A model generated the notes under the pieces. The model was not told the origin of the DNA. It saw only the letters and a program-made list of their open reading frames with translations, and ran no database searches. A stretch of DNA of 64,000 bases from CAZKEW01 sp964580435 (GTDB taxonomy: Bacteria > Acidobacteriota > Aminicenantia > Aminicenantales > UBA8522), in contig CAZOKP010000004.1 in NCBI GenBank assembly GCA_964580435.1, forward strand, positions 18,248 through 82,247. The letters run 5' to 3'. Shown here piece by piece: positions 35,625 through 44,496 of this stretch. Each line of letters begins with the position of its first letter. The stretch's first letter is position 1. The position numbers and the translations under genes are program-made.

Positions 35625-36632
35625 ATGGATTGGAAGACGGTCCTTAAGGCTGACCCTCTGCCTTGGCTTTTGGAAAAAGAGAATCCCTCCGTTCAATTTT
35701 TTACTTATGTTGACCTCTTAGGGCTGCCACACCAGGATGAGAGATGCCTCAAAGCCAAGAAGGAAATCATGAAGAGAGGAGTAGTGCCAAAGATTTTAGC
35801 CAAGCAAAAAAAAGGCGGTTACTGGGAAAAGAGCGAGGATTTTTATATCCGGACAAAATACAAAGGAACAGTCTGGCAGCTAATCATCCTGGCCGAGCTT
35901 GGTGCCAATGGGAACGATGAGAGGATAAAAAAAACCTGCGAATTTGTTCTCCGTATCTCTCAGGATCGTCAAAGCGGCGGATTTTCTTATCTCGGAAATC
36001 AGAAATCTGGAGGCTACCACAGTTGCGTGCTTCCCTGTCTCACTGGAAATATGGTCTGGAGCCTGATCCGGATGGGTTACCTCCAAGATCCCAGGGTCGA
36101 ACGGGGGATTGATTGGATTACGACATTTCAGCGTTTTGATGATGGAACCTCTCGGGCCCCCAGAGGCTGGCCGTATGAGAAAAGAGACGTTTGCTGGGGC
36201 AAGCACACTTGCCATATGGGTGTAGTGAAAGCCTTAAAGGCTCTAGAAGAAATCCCTGAACGGAAACGTTCTTCAGCGATGAAAAGCACAATTGAGGAGG
36301 CTGCTGAATATCTCCTTCAGCACCATATCTATAAAAGGAGCCATGACCTGACGAAAGTGGCCAAGCCAAAATGGCTCAAATTCGGTTTCCCGGCGATCTG
36401 GGATTTAGATGTCCTCGAAACTCTGACTCTGTTGACCCGGCTGGGGTTCAAAGACCCTCGCATGCGGGAAGCCATGGACCTGGTGCTGGCCAAGCAGGAT
36501 GAGCGAGGCCGCTGGAAGCTTGAAAATTCCTTCAATGGACGATTCCAGGTGGACATCGAGAAAAAGGGAAAGCCGAGCAAATGGATCACTGTGAATGCCC
36601 TCAAGGCCCTAAAAGGATTCTTCTCCGGATGA
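35625..36632 (+). CDS. Prenyltransferase/squalene-cyclase-like alpha-toroid protein
   Basis: The 335 residues are helical with repeated QxxGG-like elements (QDRQSGGFSYLG, KQDERGRWKLE, KQKKGGYWEK) and helix pairs, as in the alpha/alpha toroid of terpene cyclases and prenyltransferase beta subunits. The acidic DxDD cyclase motif is absent. Related sequences are often misnamed nitrogen fixation protein NifH in databases; nothing here resembles nitrogenase. It is cytosolic, with no signal peptide. It overlaps the next gene by ATGA. Its activity is unknown. Confidence 0.72.
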   Translation: MDWKTVLKADPLPWLLEKENPSVQFFTYVDLLGLPHQDERCLKAKKEIMKRGVVPKILAKQKKGGYWEKSEDFYIRTKYKGTVWQLIILAELGANGNDERIKKTCEFVLRISQDRQSGGFSYLGNQKSGGYHSCVLPCLTGNMVWSLIRMGYLQDPRVERGIDWITTFQRFDDGTSRAPRGWPYEKRDVCWGKHTCHMGVVKALKALEEIPERKRSSAMKSTIEEAAEYLLQHHIYKRSHDLTKVAKPKWLKFGFPAIWDLDVLETLTLLTRLGFKDPRMREAMDLVLAKQDERGRWKLENSFNGRFQVDIEKKGKPSKWITVNALKALKGFFSG

Positions 36633-37132
36633 AAACGGCTGAATATTGGACCCAGAAATTGCGCTTGGCCAGACACCCCGAAGGGGGCTACTACAGAGAA
36701 ATCTATCGTTCAGCGGAAAGCATTTCAAAAGAAGCTTTGCCGGACCGATATGAAGGGTCGAGAGTTTTTTCGACATCTATTTATTATTTGCTGCCTGGGC
36801 ATGAGGTCTCCTATTTTCACCGGTTGAAATCTGACGAGGTCTGGCACTTCTACCAAGGGAGCCCCGTTTCTCTTTATGTGATCAGCCCGGCCGGCGATTT
36901 CAATGAAACACGGCTCGGCCCTGATTTTGACGCGGGTCAAGTTCTTCAAGCTGTTATCCCATCCGGCCATTGGCTCGGCGCCGCTGTAAGTACAGTGAAT
37001 TCTTATTCGCTTGTGGGCTGCACTGTCGCTCCGGGTTTTGACTTCCGTGATTTCGAGGTCGGCCTAAGACAAGAGCTGCTGGCCCTTTTTCCGCAACATC
37101 AAGCAATCATCATAAACCTGACCAGAGCATAG
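36629..37132 (+). CDS. DUF985-type cupin protein
   Basis: The start is ATG 36629, overlapping the preceding TGA, giving 167 residues; the frame upstream of it belongs to the previous gene region. ARHPEGGYYREIYRS, STSIYYLLPGHEVSYFHRLKSDEVWHFYQGSPVSLYVI and IPSGHWLGAAV are the conserved blocks of the DUF985/Cupin_5 family, with His residues in the metal-site positions. A few members have epimerase or hydrolase roles, but most are uncharacterised. It is translationally coupled to the toroid gene. Confidence 0.85.
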   Translation: MKTAEYWTQKLRLARHPEGGYYREIYRSAESISKEALPDRYEGSRVFSTSIYYLLPGHEVSYFHRLKSDEVWHFYQGSPVSLYVISPAGDFNETRLGPDFDAGQVLQAVIPSGHWLGAAVSTVNSYSLVGCTVAPGFDFRDFEVGLRQELLALFPQHQAIIINLTRA

Positions 37133-37139
37133 AGCCTAT

Positions 37140-37167
37140 TTGATGAAGTCCCGCTTAGAGCTATAAT
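37140..37167 (+). promoter_or_regulatory. Promoter of the ATP-grasp-like gene
   Basis: TTGATG (37140-37145), a 16-bp spacer and TATAAT (37162-37167) lie 22 bp before the ATG at 37189. Confidence 0.6.
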
Positions 37168-37188
37168 GAAGAGGTTGGCTGAAAAGAG

Positions 37189-38103
37189 ATGACCAACTTT
37201 GATTTCTGTTTGGCCTGGAACTGGGAATACGACGCCGATTTTGTCGCCATCCTTGAACAAGCCTGCTTGGCGCGCGGACTGAAATTTCTCCAGGTCACGC
37301 CCGGGAATCTCTTTCCTATCACTGAGGCCCTGGAAAAAAACGAGATCGGTTTTTCGGCTTTCCTTGACCGGGCTTCGGAAGCCGATCCACGCTTTTTGCC
37401 TCTTGTCCGCTGGGCTGCCGGGCACGGCGTTTACCGGATCAATCCCTATGGCCGGGCTGTCCACGCTATGAACAAGGCCACCATGCATCTGGAATTCATC
37501 ACCGCCGGCATTCATACACCCTATACCATCATTCTGCCTCCTTACGATGAGCAAGCGGAGCTCCCGTCTTTAAACCTCTGCCCTCTTGGAGAGAAGTTCA
37601 CCATCAAGCCGGCTCACGGTGGAGGCGGGGAAGGAGTGATTATCGAAGCGACGTCGGTTGAACAAGTGCAACAGGCCAGGCTGCAGTATCCCGCCGATTA
37701 TTACCTTCTCCAGGCGCATATCGTGCCGGCCCGGCTGGGAGACCGAGCGGCCTGGTTCCGCGTTATTTCCTGCGCCGATGATATCTATCCCTGCTGGTGG
37801 GACGTAAATACGCACGTTTATGTTCTCGTCAGCGAGGAGGAGCAGCAGGCTTGCGGGCTTGCTCCTTTATATTCGACCACACAGCTTATTGCCCATGTCT
37901 CGAACCTCGACATCTTCAGCACCGAGATCGCTTTGACTCCTGTCGGAGTCTTTGTCGCCGTGGATTATGTCAATGACCAGATTGACCTGCGTCTGAAATC
38001 CAAAGCCTTTGACGGAGTTCCGGATGAGATCGTCCATAGCATTGCCGGGCGCCTCGTCGAACTTGTATTGAGTCATGCTCGAGCTCAAGCGGAATTACCT
38101 TGA
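37189..38103 (+). CDS. ATP-grasp-like (RimK-type) ligase
   Basis: The 304 residues show an ATP-grasp layout: an N-terminal Rossmann-like part (FDFCLAWNWEYDADFVAILEQACLARG), then NKATMHLEFITAGIHTPYTIILPP. KFTIKPAHGGGGEGVIIEA has the Lys and the glycine-rich flexible loop. LLQAHIVPARLGDRAAWFRVISCADDIYPCWW and the C-terminal VAVDYVNDQIDLRLKSKAFDGVP resemble the metal-site region, with a possible Asp where Glu/Asn is usual. The family joins a carboxylate to an amine or thiol with ATP. The partner substrate is not known and no adjacent gene names one. Confidence 0.72.
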   Translation: MTNFDFCLAWNWEYDADFVAILEQACLARGLKFLQVTPGNLFPITEALEKNEIGFSAFLDRASEADPRFLPLVRWAAGHGVYRINPYGRAVHAMNKATMHLEFITAGIHTPYTIILPPYDEQAELPSLNLCPLGEKFTIKPAHGGGGEGVIIEATSVEQVQQARLQYPADYYLLQAHIVPARLGDRAAWFRVISCADDIYPCWWDVNTHVYVLVSEEEQQACGLAPLYSTTQLIAHVSNLDIFSTEIALTPVGVFVAVDYVNDQIDLRLKSKAFDGVPDEIVHSIAGRLVELVLSHARAQAELP

Positions 38104-38227
38104 TGAGTTTTCATTGTTAATAAGATACTTACCGCTCAGTCGAATCCCAAGATCACCAAAAAAAATTATTGCTATCGATAGGTAAGGTATTTTCAAAAGG
38201 TAAGCACTAATCAGAGCATCAGCCAAT
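38104..38227. other. Non-coding interval before structured element A
   Basis: I see no gene. An imperfect inverted repeat, ATACTTACC (38125-38133) and GGTAAGGTAT (38181-38190), might form a long-range hairpin. It lacks the tight stem and T-tract of a normal terminator. Confidence 0.4.
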
Positions 38228-38353
38228 GGGTGGCGCGGCTGGGGGGCCCCCCGACGCCCGGAGCGTTTGATGCCTCCGGAATTTCTGTTGTGTAATCAAC
38301 AGAATAGGCCGCGAGGATGTCGGGGGGATGCCGCGACAGGACCCGTTGGCGCG
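38228..38353 (+). ncRNA. Structured repeat element, copy A (candidate RNA or DNA repeat)
   Basis: It shares ordered blocks with copy B at 59389-59515: GGTGGCG, GGGGCCCCCC, GAGCGTTTGA and CCGCGACAGGACCCG. Predicted helices are 38228-38235 with 38252-38259, 38273-38279 with 38320-38326, a CTGTTG/CAACAG hairpin (38285-38302), and CGCG 38332-38335 with 38350-38353. Helix positions that differ from copy B mostly keep pairing. No ORF is conserved between the copies. Orientation is taken from the downstream gene. Transcription is not shown, and I do not recognise a known family. Confidence 0.55.
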
Positions 38354-38381
38354 CCCTATTGGCAATCTTAGACCGAATCGT

Positions 38382-38410
38382 TTGACTATCCCGCTCAATC
38401 ATACTAGCAT
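38382..38410 (+). promoter_or_regulatory. Promoter of the first DUF3857 gene
   Basis: TTGACT (38382-38387), a 17-bp spacer and TAGCAT (38405-38410) lie 33 bp before the ATG, and 28 bp after structured element A. Confidence 0.5.
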
Positions 38411-38443
38411 TATCGGGTGCGAAAACTTGTGTGAGGAATTTCC

Positions 38444-40411
38444 ATGAGAACAAAAAAAACGATTTTGGGGGCTTTTATTATGCTGCTCCCATTGACCGTC
38501 CTGTTTCCCCAGGCAACGGAGGACATCAAACCCATTCTCGCAGAGATCCAGCAGGCAGGCGGACTCAAAGAGCATCCGGACGCCCACGCTTTGATCATCT
38601 TCGAGGACACTAACGTTGTTTTCCAGGACAGCGGCGAATTCACTGCCACCGAGCATTCGCTCGTTAAAATTTTGACGGACAAGGGTAAACAGATTTTTGC
38701 CGCCAAGAAAGTGCCCTATCACCGGAGATATTCGGCAGTCAATATCGTTCTTGCCCGGGTGATCAAGCCGGATGGAAGGGTCGTCCCTGTGCCTAAAGAG
38801 GCGATGAAAGACGGAACGATGGAAGAGACCCAGCAGATGAATATCCTGGAGGAGAATTTCCGCAGGATAAGCATCACCTTTCCCGGTGTCGAACTGAACG
38901 ACTCCATCGAGACTCTCGTGGAGACAAAATCCAAGCCGTTGATCAAGGGGCATTATAACGACCTCATCGTCTTCCAGTATTTTGAGCCGATCCTGAGGAA
39001 GCGGTACACGATTGAAGGCCCGGCCTCGTTGCCCTTGAATTGCGTGGTGAAAAACGGCAGCCTTGAATTTTCCAGGCAGGAAAGAGGAAACCGGGTTGTC
39101 TATAACTGGAAGGTTTTCAATTCCCCGAAAATCGAACAGGAACTCGGCATGGTTCCTATCCCCGACGTGGCTCTCAAGGTTATCGCCAGCACGTTCAAGA
39201 ATTGGGCCGAGCTTTCCAGATACGGAGACAGCCTCAACGCCGGGAAGGTGGACTCAAATGAAGCCTTGAAGGCAAAGGTCGCGGAATTGACCAAGGACTG
39301 CAAAACAGAGGAAGAAAAGATCATGGCCATTTTTCGCTATGTCTCCCGCAAGATCCGCTACATGGGTTCTTCGATGGACTTGGGAGCATTCATCGAGCCG
39401 CACCAGGCGACATACACCTTTGAGAAACAGTATGGTGTCTGTCGGGACAAGTCCATCTTGATGATGGCCCTGCTCAATGAAATCGGAGTCAAAGCGTATG
39501 ATGCCATAATCAATATATCCCGGCAAACAGATCCGGAGATCCCGATTATTTTTTTCGAGCATGCGATCTGCGGAGTCATTCTTAAAGATGGCAGGATTGT
39601 GTACATGGACCCGACGCTCGAGCTGAGCTCGGGTTTCGGAGAGACCTATGTGGGCGGCCGCTATGTGCTCCTTCTGGACAAAGAGGGCAAGGACCTGATC
39701 AAGCTCCCTCCCATTCCCGCTGAAAAGAGCCTCGGCCTCATCAGAGGAGAGACAAGTTTGCTTCCTGACGGCAGCATCGAAGGGAAAGTCAATATCTCTG
39801 GGAAAGGATTCTACGATCTTATTTTACGGAGCGTTGCTAAACAGGTCCCCAGTTTTCAGTTGCCCATGATCTGGTCACAGCTTGGCCAAAACCTAGCGAC
39901 AACGATAAAAATTGAAAACTTGAAGGCCGGAGATTTCGCTGACCTGGCTGTGCCCTTCGATATCGCCTTCAACTATAGAGCCAAGGATTATGCTGTCGAT
40001 GTCGGCCGGCTCACGATGTTCAAGATCCCTTTTTCCACCCAGGCCTTTGACCTGACCTCGCTCAGCATCTTCCAGATCCTTGCCGGCAGGGAGGAGAGGA
40101 AATATCCCATGTCACTGCCTTCGACCTTGGGCTGTCGTGAGGAGGAAGTGATTACGATTCCACCAGGCTATAGAGTTCGGGCGGTTCCCGATCCAATCCA
40201 GACCAGGGAAGGCCCGGTGTCTTTGATCCTGACCACGTCGACTGAGGGAGACAAGATTTTCTTTTCCAGCGACTTCCGCATCGAAGAGCCAATGCTTGAT
40301 TCAAAAGGATACCAGAGTCTCAGAAAAGTCGTCAAAGGGCTGAGAAGGTTCCAGAAAGCCATGATCATCCTGGAAAAGACCGAGGGAGAGAGAAGAGGAG
40401 GGCGGCCATGA
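38444..40411 (+). CDS. Exported DUF3857/transglutaminase-fold protein, catalytic triad intact
   Basis: The 655-residue protein has a signal peptide (MRTKKTILGAFIMLLPLTVLFPQA). A DUF3857 domain (about 40-220) is followed by a transglutaminase-like domain (about 270-400). The catalytic set appears complete: Cys333 in YGVCRDKS, His373 in EHAICGV and Asp389 in YMDPT. A C-terminal DUF3858-like beta region ends the chain. Proteins of this architecture are periplasmic or outer-membrane associated, of uncertain substrate, in Bacteroidetes and Acidobacteria. GTGAGGAATTTCC precedes the ATG. The stop overlaps the next start by 4 bp, and that gene is a degenerate paralogue. Confidence 0.88.
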   Translation: MRTKKTILGAFIMLLPLTVLFPQATEDIKPILAEIQQAGGLKEHPDAHALIIFEDTNVVFQDSGEFTATEHSLVKILTDKGKQIFAAKKVPYHRRYSAVNIVLARVIKPDGRVVPVPKEAMKDGTMEETQQMNILEENFRRISITFPGVELNDSIETLVETKSKPLIKGHYNDLIVFQYFEPILRKRYTIEGPASLPLNCVVKNGSLEFSRQERGNRVVYNWKVFNSPKIEQELGMVPIPDVALKVIASTFKNWAELSRYGDSLNAGKVDSNEALKAKVAELTKDCKTEEEKIMAIFRYVSRKIRYMGSSMDLGAFIEPHQATYTFEKQYGVCRDKSILMMALLNEIGVKAYDAIINISRQTDPEIPIIFFEHAICGVILKDGRIVYMDPTLELSSGFGETYVGGRYVLLLDKEGKDLIKLPPIPAEKSLGLIRGETSLLPDGSIEGKVNISGKGFYDLILRSVAKQVPSFQLPMIWSQLGQNLATTIKIENLKAGDFADLAVPFDIAFNYRAKDYAVDVGRLTMFKIPFSTQAFDLTSLSIFQILAGREERKYPMSLPSTLGCREEEVITIPPGYRVRAVPDPIQTREGPVSLILTTSTEGDKIFFSSDFRIEEPMLDSKGYQSLRKVVKGLRRFQKAMIILEKTEGERRGGRP

Positions 40412-42318
40412 AAAAAATCAAAGTTTTGAGTGCCGTTTTATTGCTTTTCTTCCTTTCCCCGCTAATAGCTCAGGAGAATATCGAGGATATCGTCAAGAGC
40501 GCGCCGTCACGGGCGAAATATCCTGACTCGAGCGCTGTCGTCATTCGGGCCGCCCAGACATTTGCTCTGGACCAGACTGGAAAAAGAACCGAGGACTATT
40601 TCCGCGCTTTAGAGATATTCAACCTGACGGGAAGAGAAAAATTCAGCGATTTCCGCATCCCGTACGATCGGAATGAGGATAAGGTTACCGTCCTCGTGGC
40701 CAAGACATTCAAGCCTGATTCCTCCTCGATGGACGTGGAACAAAAGGCCATCAACGATGTCAATCCGCCGGAGCTGGCCGAGGCTGATATGTATGCCAAT
40801 ATCCTGCACCGCGTTCTCTCCTTCCCTTCAGTCGATCCCGGCTCAGTCTTGGTTGTTCATTATCAAAAGGAAAAAGAAAGGGCCGGAAATTTAGACGGGC
40901 GCGTTCATTTCCAGCTGGATGAGCCGATGGTCAAGAAAGAGTTGAAAGTCATAATCCCCCAGGACCAAGTCCTGAAATACAGGATCAAGGGATTGGAAAC
41001 GGATTTCAAGGAGGAAATAATCGGCGGCCAGAAGATCTTCACTCTCGTGGCCGCGGATTGCCCGCAGATAAAACCAGAAGAATACATGCCTTCCTTGGGA
41101 GAGCTCGCCTCCCGGGTTGTTTTCACAACTTTCAAGGAATGGGAGGAAGCCGCTCGAGTTTTTTCTGAATCGTTCTTTAAAGCAGCGACTCCTTCGGAGG
41201 AGGTCAAAAAAACAACAGAAAATATCGTGAAAAACGCCTCCTCACAGGAAGAAAAACTAAGAAAAATTTTCTTTTTCGTGGTTTGGGAAATCAGGAGCAT
41301 TCGCTTCGATTTCGGAGAGGGAGGCTATGATGTTCACGATGCTGAGACCGTGTTGAAAAACAGGTACGGGGACTGGAAAGACAAGAGCGCGCTTCTCGTT
41401 TCCATGTTGCAGGCAGCCGGAATTCCTGCTTATCCGGTGCTCGTCAATTCTCAGTCTATTTCGCCAGAAGAAGATATCCCCACGCTCAAGCAATTTGACG
41501 CCATCCTTGTTGGTGTCGTTGGAGCCCGAAAAGACGGCGAGCTCTTCTTGAACCCTTTTGCTAATGATTCCATCTTTGGGTACTTCCTGGAAGGAAGAGA
41601 ATCCCGGGGGCTGAAAGTGAAACCCGATGGCGTCGAGTTTGTGACCGTTCGCTGCCTTTCAGAGGCGGAGAGCATCCTCAAAAACGAGATTTCTGCCGAA
41701 ATTGACGGGTCGGGCGGTATCAAGGGGAGAATGTCCTCAGAGCTATCCGGGCTTTTTGACAAGAGGGCCAGAGGTGAGCTCAAGGATAAGACAGGGAAAG
41801 AATTGGACGTGTTTTATTCGGAGTCCGTCAATAGGATCTGTGAGGATGGGAAAGCTTTGAAGAACCAGCTGACCGACCCCAAGGACCTGTCGCAGAAGGT
41901 GAGGATCGCCCAGGAGTTCAGCGGCAAGAACTACGGTATCTTTCAGGGAAACATCATGCTCATCACGATTCCTCAGGTTCCCTATGCATTTTCTGACCTG
42001 CCCGCAACCCCCAGCCTGGCCAAACGCCTGTATCCTTTCCGCATGGCCGGGGAATCAGAGGTCCTCTCGACGGTGACCGTCAAGATCCCGGCCGACTTCA
42101 AGCCGTTCTATTTCCCTGAATCCTATTCTTTCCAGCAGGACTATGGAGATTTTTCCTTCTCCTCGGCTTATGATGCCGGTCAATCTTCGGTCGTCATCAA
42201 GAAAACGTTTCGTTTCCGCAAAAAAGAGATTCCGGTCAGCCAGTATGAGGAGTTCAAAAAGATTATTGATTCCTTTGGCCTGCCCAAGAACACGCTTCTT
42301 CTGCTGGAGAAAAAATAG
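40408..42318 (+). CDS. Exported DUF3857/transglutaminase-fold protein, catalytic residues replaced
   Basis: The 636-residue paralogue has a signal peptide to about residue 22 (LSPLIAQE) and the same DUF3857 plus transglutaminase-like layout. The active site is changed: the Cys position is Trp323 (YGDWKDKSALL, where YGDCKDK is usual), the His position is Asp364 (QFDAILVG) and the Asp position is Asn382 (FLNPF). The fold should be retained, because surrounding helices and strands align, so this is a predicted pseudoenzyme. It overlaps the upstream gene by 4 bp, so the two are probably made together, perhaps as partners. Confidence 0.87.
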   Translation: MKKIKVLSAVLLLFFLSPLIAQENIEDIVKSAPSRAKYPDSSAVVIRAAQTFALDQTGKRTEDYFRALEIFNLTGREKFSDFRIPYDRNEDKVTVLVAKTFKPDSSSMDVEQKAINDVNPPELAEADMYANILHRVLSFPSVDPGSVLVVHYQKEKERAGNLDGRVHFQLDEPMVKKELKVIIPQDQVLKYRIKGLETDFKEEIIGGQKIFTLVAADCPQIKPEEYMPSLGELASRVVFTTFKEWEEAARVFSESFFKAATPSEEVKKTTENIVKNASSQEEKLRKIFFFVVWEIRSIRFDFGEGGYDVHDAETVLKNRYGDWKDKSALLVSMLQAAGIPAYPVLVNSQSISPEEDIPTLKQFDAILVGVVGARKDGELFLNPFANDSIFGYFLEGRESRGLKVKPDGVEFVTVRCLSEAESILKNEISAEIDGSGGIKGRMSSELSGLFDKRARGELKDKTGKELDVFYSESVNRICEDGKALKNQLTDPKDLSQKVRIAQEFSGKNYGIFQGNIMLITIPQVPYAFSDLPATPSLAKRLYPFRMAGESEVLSTVTVKIPADFKPFYFPESYSFQQDYGDFSFSSAYDAGQSSVVIKKTFRFRKKEIPVSQYEEFKKIIDSFGLPKNTLLLLEKK

Positions 42319-42330
42319 GCCCAAGAAAAT

Positions 42331-43362
42331 TCAGATGTCCTGGTCAAGACTCCGGCTGAACTCCTGGAGGAGCTCTACGATCTCCTGTTGGCTGAGGAGA
42401 GTGCCGTCTTGAGGAGAGTCGATAATCCTGTAGTTAAAGAAAGGGCAGTTTCCGTCGTACCAAGAGAAGAGGAAGGAGCGACCTGAAGCTTGCCTTTTTC
42501 GGGATTCCTCGCGATTGAGAAGGCCGCCGAGGCCTTTGAGATGAACGCCTTTTTCCGGGTCCACCCCGAGAATATACTTCTGATTTCCAAAGTTCGTTAG
42601 CAGAAAGGAAAAGCCTTCTCCGAGAGAGGGCTGGTTCATATCCCGGCGGGCCCATTCTTTGAGGAGGAAGCTGGACGGGTTTTTAACGATGAGCCCATCC
42701 ACCATTCTTTTTCCTTTTTTTTGGGATAGAGGGAGGTCCAGAATGAGCCTCTGAGACCGGCTGACATCATCAAGGTAATGGAAATAATCGGCCTCGATTT
42801 TTCTCATCGCTCTCTCATAGCGTTCGATGCCGGAGAACAGCACCCGGTTCTCCTCGATTTCATACCCTTCTTGCGCTTTAGCGTGGAGAAATCTCATGAA
42901 TTTACTGCCCTCGGCCGTCCTTTCCCTGTTGATTTCGCTTTCCTCCTTTTTGGCCCCAGAGAAGAGAGCCCTGAGGATGGAATAGGGGGTGGCGGCGAGG
43001 TCAATGTTTTTGGGGAGGGAAGCGGAATCCACCATCTTGGCGTAGCGGGCGATCTTTTGCATTGCGGCATCGACTTTGCCGATTTCCAGAAGCTTGAGGG
43101 TCAGGAAGATCGAAGAGAGAGAATCAAAATCAGGCAAACGGTGGGTGATGAGGCGGAGGTTTTCTGGCGCCTTGACGTGGTCGAGGACGAGCTCAGGATA
43201 CTTGGCGATGAGAGAGGCGGTGCATTCGGCCTCGGCGTCGGGATGGTGATGGTCGATGACACCCGGGACGGTCTTCATCCCGACATCCAAGACGACGGTA
43301 TCAGGCTGTGGCTCGAATTTTTCTCCATAAGCGACAAAATCGAAGGTTACTTCCATCCGCAA
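42331..43362 (-). CDS. DHH-like phosphoesterase-related protein with permuted motif order
   Basis: The 343 residues start at TTG 43362 with AAAGGT upstream; ATG 43356 is the alternative. VVLDVGMKTVPGVIDHHHPD (about 23-42) carries DHH-family motifs II and III, followed by TASLIAKYP. A motif I-like string, LITHRLPDFDSLSS (71-84), comes after them and not before, as it does in canonical DHH proteins. YAKMVDSASLP may stand for motif IV. The C-terminal part (about 190-343) has no recognised domain. DHH proteins hydrolyse phosphoesters of polyphosphate, cyclic dinucleotides or short oligonucleotides. The activity here is inferred only. It abuts mutY. Confidence 0.7.
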   Translation of the reverse strand: MRMEVTFDFVAYGEKFEPQPDTVVLDVGMKTVPGVIDHHHPDAEAECTASLIAKYPELVLDHVKAPENLRLITHRLPDFDSLSSIFLTLKLLEIGKVDAAMQKIARYAKMVDSASLPKNIDLAATPYSILRALFSGAKKEESEINRERTAEGSKFMRFLHAKAQEGYEIEENRVLFSGIERYERAMRKIEADYFHYLDDVSRSQRLILDLPLSQKKGKRMVDGLIVKNPSSFLLKEWARRDMNQPSLGEGFSFLLTNFGNQKYILGVDPEKGVHLKGLGGLLNREESRKRQASGRSFLFSWYDGNCPFFNYRIIDSPQDGTLLSQQEIVELLQEFSRSLDQDI

Positions 43363-44478
43363 TCAGACCTTTTTCCGGACGCGTCCCGGGTTGCGCTCAT
43401 CTCTTTCCTCCAAGAAACGGACAATCTTAGCACTTCCCGAGGGGAAAGGGTACCGTTTCAAGGCCTCGGATATCACCCACCGATGGGAATCCCTTCTGAG
43501 TCGAGGCTTACGGCGAAGCACGCATTCGTAGGCATAAAGAGACACTTGAAATTGGGTATAAGCATGCTGGATCTTGAGAAGGAATTTCTCCTCTTTGACT
43601 TCTGCTCCAACCTCCTCCCTGAGCTCGCGGCGCAGCGCTCCTTCTCGAGTCTCGCCCTTCTTTCTTTTCCCTCCCGGGAACTCCCAAAGTCCGGCCAGCA
43701 GTCCTGTTGAAGGGCGTTTCTGGATCAAATACTTGCCGGATTCCTCGATGATGCCGACGACGGTCTCGATCTTTCTGTAGGTCCGCTTCTTGGGTGCCGG
43801 AATGACCTCCTGCTTGCCCTCCTTATAAGCCAGGCAGAATCGCTGCAAAGGACAAAGGAGACAGGAGGGGTTTTTTGGCCTGCAGACTAGGGCACCGAGT
43901 TCCATCATGGCTTGATTGAACTCGCCCGGACGGGTTTCTTGCATTAGGGTCGCCAAGTCACGCAGAAAATGTTTTTCCATTCTTGAATCAGGTTCCCTCC
44001 TGATGCAGGACAATCTCAGCAGTACCCGCCGTACATTGGCATCCAGGACGGGGTAAGGCTTGCCATAGGCGATGCTGACGACGGCTGCAGCTATATACGG
44101 GCCAAAACCAGGCAGGCTTAGGAGATCCTCGTATGTTTGGGGAACAGAGCCGGCATGCTTCTTGCTGATGACCTCGGCGGCCGTACGCAAATTTCTGGCG
44201 CGCTGGTAATAACCCAGACCTTCCCAAGCTTTGAGGACTTTTTGTAGAGGAGCCCGGGCCAGCGCCTGGACGTCGGGAAAAAGCTTGAACCAGTTGGGGT
44301 AATGTGAGAGGACAGCAGGGACCGTGGTCTGCTGGAGCATGACCTCTGATATCCAGATCCGATAGGGGTCGCTCGTCTCCCTCCAGGGGAGTTTGCGGTG
44401 ATGGGCCCCGTACCAGCAGATAAGCTCTCTTGTGAGGCGTCTGTTTTTTCTATGATCTTTCACTTTGTGACAGCACAA
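43363..44478 (-). CDS. mutY: A/G-specific adenine DNA glycosylase with C-terminal Nudix domain
   Basis: The 371 residues include WISEVMLQQTTV with the catalytic Glu, the helix-hairpin-helix LLSLPGFGPYIAAAV, and VLDANVRRV with the catalytic Asp. The 4Fe-4S ligands are CRPKNPSCLLCPLQRFC. The C-terminal domain has an intact Nudix box, GGKRKKGETREGALRRELREEVGAE, where it normally helps to recognise 8-oxoguanine. It removes adenine mispaired with 8-oxoG. The start is unclear (TTG 44478 or GTG 44463, neither with a good ribosome site). It lies downstream of the ABC cluster and upstream of the DHH-like gene. Confidence 0.94.
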   Translation of the reverse strand: MCCHKVKDHRKNRRLTRELICWYGAHHRKLPWRETSDPYRIWISEVMLQQTTVPAVLSHYPNWFKLFPDVQALARAPLQKVLKAWEGLGYYQRARNLRTAAEVISKKHAGSVPQTYEDLLSLPGFGPYIAAAVVSIAYGKPYPVLDANVRRVLLRLSCIRREPDSRMEKHFLRDLATLMQETRPGEFNQAMMELGALVCRPKNPSCLLCPLQRFCLAYKEGKQEVIPAPKKRTYRKIETVVGIIEESGKYLIQKRPSTGLLAGLWEFPGGKRKKGETREGALRRELREEVGAEVKEEKFLLKIQHAYTQFQVSLYAYECVLRRKPRLRRDSHRWVISEALKRYPFPSGSAKIVRFLEERDERNPGRVRKKV

Positions 44479-44496
44479 CAGGACCCATTAAAAAAT

